Positions 1 to 5,974 of a stretch of 9,462 nt of DNA are shown here, piece by piece. The notes beneath the pieces were generated by a model. That model had not been told where the DNA came from and made no database searches. It was given only the letters and a program-made list of their open reading frames with translations. Position numbers and translations under genes: made by a program. How positions within the stretch are numbered: the stretch's first letter is position 1; the number at the start of each line of letters is the position of its first letter. The stretch lies in NCBI GenBank assembly GCA_937915925.1, contig CALGGM010000005.1, positions 1 to 9,462 on the forward strand. Direction: 5' to 3'. The DNA comes from an uncultured Clostridia bacterium (GTDB lineage Bacteria > Bacillota > Clostridia > Christensenellales > CAG-138).

Positions 1-719
1 GCTTCCTGTCCGCGATCGCTGACAGTTTCCAAAAGACCTTTATCCGCGAAAACCGCTGGCAGCTGTTCTTGCAGGGGATCGGCACGACGATGCTGATCAC
101 CGTGCTGTCGATCCTGTTCGGAACGATTCTCGGCTTTGCCGTGTTCATGCTCTGTCGAAACGGCAACCCGGCTGCAAATTTCATCACACGGTTTTTCGTA
201 TGGCTCGTGCAGGGGATGCCGGTGGTCGTGCTTTTAATGATCCTCTATTACATCATCTTCGGCAAGGTCAACATCTCCGGCGCGGCGGTGTCGGTGGTGG
301 GCTTTACGCTCGTGTTCGGCTCCGCAGTTTACGGGATGCTGCGTGCAGGCGTCGGCGCGATCGATAAAGGACAGCTTGAAGCGGCGTACGCCTTGGGCTA
401 CACAAACCGCAAAGCGTTCTTCCGCATCATCCTGCCGCAGGCGCTTCCGCACTTTATGCCCGCGTATAAGGGCGAGATCACTGCGCTCATCAAGGCGACC
501 GCCGTGGTCGGCTACGTCGCCGTGCAGGACCTTACCAAGATGGGCGACATCGTGCGGAGCCGTACCTACGAGGCGTTCTTCCCGCTGATCGCCGTTGCGA
601 TCATCTACTTCATCCTTGCGGCGATTCTGACCTTCCTTGTAAACCGGATCGAGATTCGCATCGACCCAAGGCGCAGATCGAAGCAGCAAATCCTAAAGGG
701 GGTGAAGACCGATGATTGA
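1..719 (+). CDS. Polar amino acid ABC transporter permease, 5'-truncated (probable binding-protein/permease fusion)
   Basis: Membrane permease of a PAAT-family (GlnP/HisM-like) amino acid importer, moving substrate inward with the ATPase encoded next. The frame is open from base 3 to the TGA at 717-719, giving about 238 residues. A possible TTG start at base 69 is not convincing, because the 22 codons before it read as coherent protein (ending KTFIRENRWQLFLQGIGTT), as in Firmicute proteins where a periplasmic-type binding domain is joined to the permease. The true N terminus is therefore probably well outside the window. Hydrophobic segments lie around bases 90-150, 190-260, 280-330 and 590-650. 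The cytoplasmic EAA loop, which docks the ATPase, is clear near 369-445 (GQLEAAYALG, then IILPQALP). The gene overlaps the next start by 8 bases, indicating translational coupling. Substrate cannot be named from this fragment. Confidence 0.93.
   Translation, partial: FLSAIADSFQKTFIRENRWQLFLQGIGTTMLITVLSILFGTILGFAVFMLCRNGNPAANFITRFFVWLVQGMPVVVLLMILYYIIFGKVNISGAAVSVVGFTLVFGSAVYGMLRAGVGAIDKGQLEAAYALGYTNRKAFFRIILPQALPHFMPAYKGEITALIKATAVVGYVAVQDLTKMGDIVRSRTYEAFFPLIAVAIIYFILAAILTFLVNRIEIRIDPRRRSKQQILKGVKTDD
695..704 (+). promoter_or_regulatory. Ribosome binding site of the GHKL-tailed ATPase gene
   Basis: AAAGGGGGTG lies 7 bases before the ATG at 712, inside the end of the permease gene. It supports that start and the 8-base gene overlap. 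Confidence 0.75.
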
Positions 720-1809
720 ATTAGTCCATCTTGAAAAGAAATACGAAGCGGCTACCCCTTTGAAGGACGTCAACACGGTGATCAACGACGGCGATGTGAT
801 CTCGATCATCGGACCCTCCGGCACGGGCAAATCGACGCTGATCCGCTGCATCAATATGCTGGAGCGTCCGACGGGCGGCAAAATTCTCCTGGACGGCGTG
901 GACATCACCGCGCCGAAGTACGACCTGACGCAGGCGCGGCGAAAGATGGGCATGGTGTTCCAGTCGTTCAATCTGTTCGGGCATCTGACGGTCATCGAAA
1001 ACCTGATGCTTGCGCCGATGGATCTTCTGAAAAAATCCAAGCAGGAGGCGTTCGACACCGGCGTTGCGCTCCTAAAGCGCGTCGGGCTTGCGGGACGCGA
1101 GTTTCAATATCCCGATCAGCTTTCCGGCGGGCAGAAGCAGCGCGTGGCGATCGCAAGAACGCTTGCGATGGTCCCCGATGTGATCCTTTTGGACGAGCCG
1201 ACAAGCGCTTTGGATCCGACCATGGTCGGCGAGGTGCAGGCGGTCATTCGCGATCTTGCAAAAACCGGCAAGACCATGCTGATCGTGACACACGAAATGA
1301 ACTTTGCAAGAGCGATCAGTAACCGCGTCTTTTACATGGATCAGGGCGGAATCTATGAGGACGGCACGCCGGAGCAGATCTTCGATCATCCCGAAAAGGA
1401 GCTGACGCGGCGCTTTATCAAAAAGCTCAAGGTGCTGGAGCTTACCGTCGGCAGCCGCGACTTCGACTTTATCGGCGCGGGCGCCGAGATCGACCGCTAC
1501 TGTATGCAAAACGACATTCCGTCGCGCACGAAGTATCGCATTCGCCTCGCCATAGAAGAACTTATACAGCAAATGCTTTTGCCGGTTCTCGACCGCACGC
1601 CGATCCGGGTGACGGTAGAATATGCCGAAGCGGAGCAGGCGGCTACGGTCACCGTCGCGTACGGCGGCGAACGCTTCGATCCTCAGGAGGGCGAAAACGA
1701 GCTGTCGTATCGCATCCTCTCGCGCAGCGTGGAGGAGCTGAGCTATACTTACGATCCGAATCAGTCGGACGCCAACACCGTCCGCGTGCGGATTTCGGAA
1801 AAGCAGTAA
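712..1809 (+). CDS. Polar amino acid ABC transporter ATPase with C-terminal degenerate GHKL (RsbW-like) domain
   Basis: A 365-residue protein in two parts. Residues 1 to about 241 form a complete GlnQ/HisP-type ATPase: Walker A GPSGTGKST (34-42), Q-loop Gln84, signature LSGGQKQR (137-144), Walker B VILLDEP (157-163), D-loop SALD (165-168), H-loop His194, then the family's usual ending around IFDHPEKELTRRFIKKL. Family members normally stop there at about 240-250 residues. This one continues with a domain (242-365) resembling HATPase_c of the RsbW/SpoIIAB type: a helix RLAIEELIQQML where the N box belongs, strands, YGGERFDP where the G1 box (D-x-G-x-x-F-D-P) belongs, and a closing helix and strand. 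The N-box Asn is replaced by Gln and the G1 Asp by Tyr, so ATP binding or kinase activity by this tail is doubtful. A STAS gene follows 39 bases later, the normal partner of such a domain. The ATPase call is very sure; the tail assignment is moderate. Confidence 0.93.
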   Translation: MIELVHLEKKYEAATPLKDVNTVINDGDVISIIGPSGTGKSTLIRCINMLERPTGGKILLDGVDITAPKYDLTQARRKMGMVFQSFNLFGHLTVIENLMLAPMDLLKKSKQEAFDTGVALLKRVGLAGREFQYPDQLSGGQKQRVAIARTLAMVPDVILLDEPTSALDPTMVGEVQAVIRDLAKTGKTMLIVTHEMNFARAISNRVFYMDQGGIYEDGTPEQIFDHPEKELTRRFIKKLKVLELTVGSRDFDFIGAGAEIDRYCMQNDIPSRTKYRIRLAIEELIQQMLLPVLDRTPIRVTVEYAEAEQAATVTVAYGGERFDPQEGENELSYRILSRSVEELSYTYDPNQSDANTVRVRISEKQ

Positions 1810-1835
1810 CGCACCAAACAGAAACCGATTAAAAC

Positions 1836-1841
1836 AGGAGG
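1836..1841 (+). promoter_or_regulatory. Ribosome binding site of the STAS gene
   Basis: A perfect AGGAGG lies 7 bases before the ATG at 1849. The surrounding gap (1810-1848) shows no convincing promoter or terminator, so the gene is probably read from the upstream transcript, with strong independent translation initiation. Confidence 0.85.
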
Positions 1842-1848
1842 AACCATT

Positions 1849-2148
1849 ATGTTGAACATCGAGAGCAAAAAGAACGCAGCGGAACTCAGCGTCGCACTTA
1901 TCGGACGGCTTGACACGAACACGGCGCCGGAGCTTGAACAGGCGCTGAACGCGTCTTTGGACGGCGTGGAAACGCTATTGATCGACATGGAACAGCTCGA
2001 CTACATTTCATCCGCGGGACTTCGCGTGCTGCTTGCGGCTCAGAAGACCATGAACAAACAGGGCGAAATGAAGGTGCTGCATGTCAACGAGACGGTCATG
2101 GAGATCTTCGAGGTCACCGGCTTTTCGGACATTCTGACAATCGAGTAA
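1849..2148 (+). CDS. STAS-domain protein, anti-sigma-factor-antagonist type (SpoIIAA/RsbV-like)
   Basis: A 99-residue cytoplasmic protein consisting of a single STAS domain. Family hallmarks visible are the N-terminal strand pair ending in GRLDTNTAPELE (19-30), the strand LLIDMEQLDYISSAGLRVLL (43-62) and the C-terminal VMEIFEVTGFSDILTI helix. In SpoIIAA and RsbV a Ser in the loop before G-L is phosphorylated by the partner GHKL kinase; here the loop reads Ile53-Ser54-Ser55-Ala56-Gly57-Leu58, so Ser55 (or Ser54) is the likely phosphoacceptor. The preceding gene ends in an RsbW-like domain, which makes that tail the obvious candidate partner. No sigma factor is visible, so a role in sigma control is not shown; the module may instead regulate a transporter or another enzyme. 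Family call is secure; pathway unknown. Confidence 0.94.
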   Translation: MLNIESKKNAAELSVALIGRLDTNTAPELEQALNASLDGVETLLIDMEQLDYISSAGLRVLLAAQKTMNKQGEMKVLHVNETVMEIFEVTGFSDILTIE

Positions 2149-2160
2149 AGAAAACGAATG

Positions 2161-2167
2161 AGAGGGG
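2161..2167 (+). promoter_or_regulatory. Ribosome binding site that decides the start of the GAF-ABC ATPase
   Basis: AGAGGGG lies 8 bases before the ATG at 2176. The alternative ATG at 2158 has no comparable purine tract upstream and would place this site inside the coding region, so 2176 is preferred. The same AGAGGGG precedes the last start of the window (9431). Confidence 0.75.
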
Positions 2168-2175
2168 CAACAAAT

Positions 2176-3396
2176 ATGGCGGAAGAGAAACGGTTTGCAA
2201 AGGCGACGTGGCAGATCATGGAGCAGCTTTTGGAGGTAGACAACCTCGACGACGCGCTGTCCGGAAGCCTTGAAATCATTGTCAACACCCTGAACAGCGA
2301 AGCGGGCGCGATCTGGCTTGTGGATCCGAAGACGGATCGGCTGAGTCCGATGTTCCATATCGGTCCCGCCGATCTGTCCAACATCACCGTGGAAAACGGG
2401 CTCGGCATCGAGGGCGTCGTCACGAAGACCGGCAAATCGATCATGATCGAGGACGCCGCAAACGACGCGCGATTCGACGGCTCCGTGTTCGACGACAACG
2501 GGCTTTTCACGAAGACCATGATCTGCGTGCCGCTGAACAATCTGCACGACGTCATCGGCTGCGTGCAGATCGTCAACAAGAAGGACGGCTCGCTGTACGA
2601 CGCGGAGGAGCTGCAGCTTTGCGAGCGCATGGCGTCGCTCGCGGCGATCACGATCGATGAAAAGGGACTGACCGTCGATCTCGGCGAGCAGAAGGAGGTC
2701 CTTGCGTCGCTTCGCAACGTCATCAAGGAATTCCCCTCCGGTGACGGCGTGAGCCGGGTCCTGAAGGGGATCAATCTCGACATTTACAAGAACGAGTTTG
2801 TCGTGGTGCTCGGCGAATCCGGCTGCGGCAAATCGACGATGATGAACATCGTCGGCGGCATGGACTTTCTGACCGACGGCAAACTTCTCGTCGAGGGCAA
2901 GGACTTCTCGCATCCGACGGACGCCGAGCTTACGCAGTACCGGCGCGAATACATCGGCTTCATCTTTCAGGCATATAACCTCATGCCGAACCTGACCGCG
3001 CTCGAAAACGTGCAGTTTATCGCGGAGCTTGTAAAGGACCCGATGCCCGCGGAGGAAGCGATCGAAAAGGTAGGGTTAAAGGATCGGGCAAACAACTATC
3101 CCGGGCAGATGTCGGGCGGACAGCAGCAGCGCGTGTCGATCGCTCGCGCGATCGTGAAGCGCCCGAAGCTAATCTTTGCGGACGAGCCGACGGCGGCTCT
3201 GGACTATACCACGAGCATCGAGGTGCTTTCGGTCATCGAGGACATCGTCCGCAACCAAGGCGCGACGGTCATGATGGTCACGCACAACCCGGAGATTGCG
3301 AAGATGGCGGACCGCGTGGTGAAGATGCGAAACGGCAGGATCGCAAGCATCAAGAAGAACCTGCATCCGCTGCATGCAGCGGAATTGGTCTGGTGA
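2176..3396 (+). CDS. GAF-domain ABC transporter ATPase (MacB/LolD-like), for the FtsX-type permeases downstream
   Basis: A 406-residue cytoplasmic fusion. Residues about 8-165 form a GAF domain: opening helix FAKATWQIMEQLLEVDNLDDAL, core GAIWLVD, LGIEGVVTKTGKSIMIEDAA, MICVPLNN and IGCVQIVNKKDG, closing on a helix (LCERMASLAAITIDEK). GAF domains bind small ligands such as cyclic nucleotides, or sense redox state; the ligand here cannot be read. After a linker, residues about 177-393 form an ATPase of the lipoprotein/macrolide-exporter group: Walker A GESGCGKST (213-221), Q-loop Gln265 in FIFQAYNLMPNLTALENV, signature MSGGQQQR (312-319), Walker B LIFADEP (332-338), D-loop ALD (341-343), H-loop His370. 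All catalytic residues are intact. Relatives such as LolD and MacB homologues in Gram-positives lack a GAF domain and are about 220-250 residues. Only 6 bases separate its stop from the first permease, marking the pair as one complex. Start chosen by the ribosome site at 2161-2167. Confidence 0.94.
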   Translation: MAEEKRFAKATWQIMEQLLEVDNLDDALSGSLEIIVNTLNSEAGAIWLVDPKTDRLSPMFHIGPADLSNITVENGLGIEGVVTKTGKSIMIEDAANDARFDGSVFDDNGLFTKTMICVPLNNLHDVIGCVQIVNKKDGSLYDAEELQLCERMASLAAITIDEKGLTVDLGEQKEVLASLRNVIKEFPSGDGVSRVLKGINLDIYKNEFVVVLGESGCGKSTMMNIVGGMDFLTDGKLLVEGKDFSHPTDAELTQYRREYIGFIFQAYNLMPNLTALENVQFIAELVKDPMPAEEAIEKVGLKDRANNYPGQMSGGQQQRVSIARAIVKRPKLIFADEPTAALDYTTSIEVLSVIEDIVRNQGATVMMVTHNPEIAKMADRVVKMRNGRIASIKKNLHPLHAAELVW

Positions 3397-3402
3397 TCCG
3401 TT

Positions 3403-5934
3403 ATGAAAAAAACGCAGTTAAAGGACGCACTGCGCAACATATGGAAGCAGAAGGTATCGTTCCTGTCGATCGTGGTGATCGCGCTTTTGGGCGTGACCAC
3501 GTTTTTGGGGATCGGCTATTCTGCGGACGCGCTGCGTAAAAACGCGTCGGCAGCATACAATCAACAGAACTTCCGCGATCTGGAAGTGATCTCAACGCGT
3601 CTTCTGACGCCGGAGGACCTCGACTGTATGCGCGCGATCGAAGGGGTCGCAGACATCGAACCGGTCTGGCAGACCGCGGGAAACGCCTACATCGGAGAGG
3701 AGCATGCCGTCGTGACGGTCATCAGTCTGACGGAACGCATCAACCGGCTGAACGTGACGGAGGGGCGGCTGCCGCAGGACGGAACGGAATGTGCGATCGA
3801 ACGGAAGATCGCCGATGAAACGGGCTGGAAGATCGGTGATCAGATCGAATGGATCGAGATGACCGACCTCACCGGCATGTTTTATGATGGCGGCGCCGCG
3901 TTGACGATCACGGGCATTGCGGAGCATCCCGACCATGTGAGTCTCGCCGTACCGGAGACGCCGTATCTGTTTGTCAGAACAGAGCTGTTCAATCTGGATG
4001 AGATGGACGGCTGCTGCATGAAGGCGGAAATTACCGTGCAGAAGGCGGCGAATATCAATCGATTCACCACTCATTACGACAGAACCGTTGCGAACTTTAC
4101 AGCGGAGATTGAAACGCTGTCGGAGGAACGTATCCCACTTCGCGACGAACAGGTCAGAACGCTGTATTTTCGGCAACTGGATGAGGCGGAAGCCGCGCTG
4201 GAACAGTTGACGCATGAACTGACGTCTGACGGCGAACCTGCCATCTCGGAGGAATCGTATGCGGCAGCCGTCGAGGCGCTCAATGAACAGCGCAAAACGA
4301 TTGAAGAGCTGCAGCCCGGCAAATGGTTCGTTCTGGACGGACATGGCAGTCCGAGCTTTGTGCAGCTGATCATCGGCAGCGGCAACCTCAAAAGCCTTGA
4401 AATGACCTTCTCTCTGCTGTTCGTGCTGGTCGGGGCGCTGGTCATCTATGCGACCGTCAGCAAAATGATCGACGAGCAGCGCACGCTGGTCGGCACGACC
4501 AAGGCGCTCGGCTTTTTCAATCGGGAAATCTTTGCAAAATATCTTTTGTTCGGTCTGACCGCTGCGGTACTCGGCGCGGTGCTCGGCGTCATCCTAGCGC
4601 GGTTCGCGCTGGAGCCGTTCGTGCTGAAAGGATATAACGCGTACTATACGTATGATACGTCTGCGTCGACGGTGACTGTCGTGCCGACGCTGATCGTCGT
4701 TCTTGCCGCGGCGCTGCTTGCCGTTGCGGCGATCACGTTCGCGTGTATCCGACTGCTGCGCACGCCTGCCGTGCAGCTCATGCAGCAGCAGGTTCCCGCC
4801 GGTAAAAAAACGTCTGCACGCAGCGAAAAGCAGCATCTCACCCTCTATTCCCGCCTGATCCTGCGAAACATCCGCACGGACCTTAAAAGGGTATTGGTGA
4901 CGGTTGCAAGCGTCGCCGGGTGCTGTGCGCTCGTCGTCATCGGGTTCACGCTGAAAGCGGCTGTGGACGGCGCGATCAAAAATCAGTATACCTCCGTGGT
5001 GAACTATGACGCAAAAACGGAGTGCGAGTTTTCCGATGAAATGGAGGACTTTTTGAAGGAAGCGGGCGTGGAATACATTCCGCTGTTTGATCGAAACATT
5101 ACCTACCGCGTAACGGATATTCAGGTGGGCGAGCTGTTCTGCGGGGACATTGCCGAAATCCAAAGCATGTACAGGCTGAACGATTGGAAGACGGGACAGC
5201 CGATCGCGCCGACGGACGACGGCGTGCTGATCCAGCGGCGGCTGGCGGAGATCTACCATCTCGACGTGGGAAGTGAGATCGGTATCACTGTCGGCGGCAC
5301 GAATGCGGCGATGGTTCCCGTCGCGGGAATCTACGAAAACTACATCGGCCGCGTGATGGTGATGAGCGACGCTGCTTATGAAGCGCGGTTCGGATCAGCG
5401 CCGACGAAGAACGCGTTTCTGTTGCGGCTCAACGGCGCGGATGAGACCGAACTGAAAACGAAGATCAAAAACGTGATTGGATTCATCAGCTATACGCCTT
5501 CCGATGCGGATAAGGAACTGTTCCGTTCCGCAACTGCCGTTGTGAATGCGATCGTCGTGCTGTTCATCGTCATGGCGGCGATCATGGCGGGCGTGGTTCT
5601 GACAAATCTGACGAACATCTATATCATGCAGAAGAAGCGCGAATTGACGATCATGCGCATCAACGGCTTTACGGTCAAAGAGGTCATCGGCTACTGCACG
5701 CGCGAGACGGTTCTGACGACGATCGCAGGCGTCGTTTTGGGTCTTGCGCTCGGCTCCGGTATCGCCTATCGCATCGTGCGTTCGATGGAACAGTCGTTCC
5801 TTCGCTTCGATCGCGGGATCAGTCTTTTCGCATGGCTGATCGGCGCAGCGCTTACGATCGTCTTTACGGTCATCATCAACGCGGTCGTGCTCAGAAAGGT
5901 GAAAAAGCTGAAGCTGAACGACGTCGCATCATAA
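3403..5934 (+). CDS. FtsX/MacB-type ABC permease, short form without coiled-coil stalk
   Basis: An 843-residue membrane protein made of two FtsX-type halves. Predicted layout: TM1 (about 19-38), first extracytoplasmic domain (39-332), TM2-TM4 (333-353, 379-402, 427-450), TM5 (496-517), second extracytoplasmic domain (518-708), TM6-TM8 (711-735, 770-790, 806-830). Each half has the FtsX coupling motif after its first core helix: DEQRTLVGTTKALGFFNREI (357-376) and KRELTIMRINGFTVKEVIGY (745-764). At the end of the first extracytoplasmic domain there is only a short helical stub (about 250-302); the downstream paralogue has a long stalk at this place. It begins 6 bases after the ATPase stop with only weak GGTGAT as ribosome site, suggesting translational coupling. 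By family it would transmit ATPase motion to the envelope, exporting a lipid, peptide or lipoprotein or driving a partner enzyme; the substrate is unknown. Confidence 0.93.
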   Translation: MKKTQLKDALRNIWKQKVSFLSIVVIALLGVTTFLGIGYSADALRKNASAAYNQQNFRDLEVISTRLLTPEDLDCMRAIEGVADIEPVWQTAGNAYIGEEHAVVTVISLTERINRLNVTEGRLPQDGTECAIERKIADETGWKIGDQIEWIEMTDLTGMFYDGGAALTITGIAEHPDHVSLAVPETPYLFVRTELFNLDEMDGCCMKAEITVQKAANINRFTTHYDRTVANFTAEIETLSEERIPLRDEQVRTLYFRQLDEAEAALEQLTHELTSDGEPAISEESYAAAVEALNEQRKTIEELQPGKWFVLDGHGSPSFVQLIIGSGNLKSLEMTFSLLFVLVGALVIYATVSKMIDEQRTLVGTTKALGFFNREIFAKYLLFGLTAAVLGAVLGVILARFALEPFVLKGYNAYYTYDTSASTVTVVPTLIVVLAAALLAVAAITFACIRLLRTPAVQLMQQQVPAGKKTSARSEKQHLTLYSRLILRNIRTDLKRVLVTVASVAGCCALVVIGFTLKAAVDGAIKNQYTSVVNYDAKTECEFSDEMEDFLKEAGVEYIPLFDRNITYRVTDIQVGELFCGDIAEIQSMYRLNDWKTGQPIAPTDDGVLIQRRLAEIYHLDVGSEIGITVGGTNAAMVPVAGIYENYIGRVMVMSDAAYEARFGSAPTKNAFLLRLNGADETELKTKIKNVIGFISYTPSDADKELFRSATAVVNAIVVLFIVMAAIMAGVVLTNLTNIYIMQKKRELTIMRINGFTVKEVIGYCTRETVLTTIAGVVLGLALGSGIAYRIVRSMEQSFLRFDRGISLFAWLIGAALTIVFTVIINAVVLRKVKKLKLNDVAS

Positions 5935-5974
5935 GAACCATACGCAGGTTCAGCCTGCTTGCACGGAGAACGGA
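5935..5974 (+). other. Spacer between the two permease genes with small overlapping inverted repeats
   Basis: Two short perfect inverted repeats share bases: GAACC/GGTTC (5935-5939 with 5947-5951, 7-base loop) and GCAGG/CCTGC (5944-5948 with 5954-5958, 5-base loop). They cannot form together. There is no T-tract, so this is not a standard intrinsic terminator. A ribosome site GGAGA (5965-5969) lies 5 bases before the ATG at 5975. Any regulatory role for the small stems is speculative. Confidence 0.4.

Noticed and set aside
69..71. TTG at 69 as the start of the first permease
   Set aside because: The codons before it continue the same protein and resemble the linker of binding-protein/permease fusions. 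It is an internal codon.
2158..2175. Alternative ATG at 2158 for the GAF-ATPase
   Set aside because: It lacks a good ribosome site, and the AGAGGGG at 2161-2167 is correctly placed for the ATG at 2176.
2008..2913. Minus-strand open frame of 301 codons across the STAS and GAF-ATPase genes
   Set aside because: It lies opposite two well-supported genes, its translation shows no family features and is rich in His, Arg and Asp as expected of an antisense frame in GC-rich DNA.
3592..4344. Minus-strand open frame of 250 codons under the short permease
   Set aside because: Antisense to conserved permease sequence, with low-complexity Arg-rich content and no ribosome site or recognisable motifs.
4594..5259. 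Minus-strand open frame of 221 codons under the short permease
   Set aside because: The translation is full of Arg, His and Asp with no hydrophobic core; it is a codon-bias shadow of the FtsX gene.
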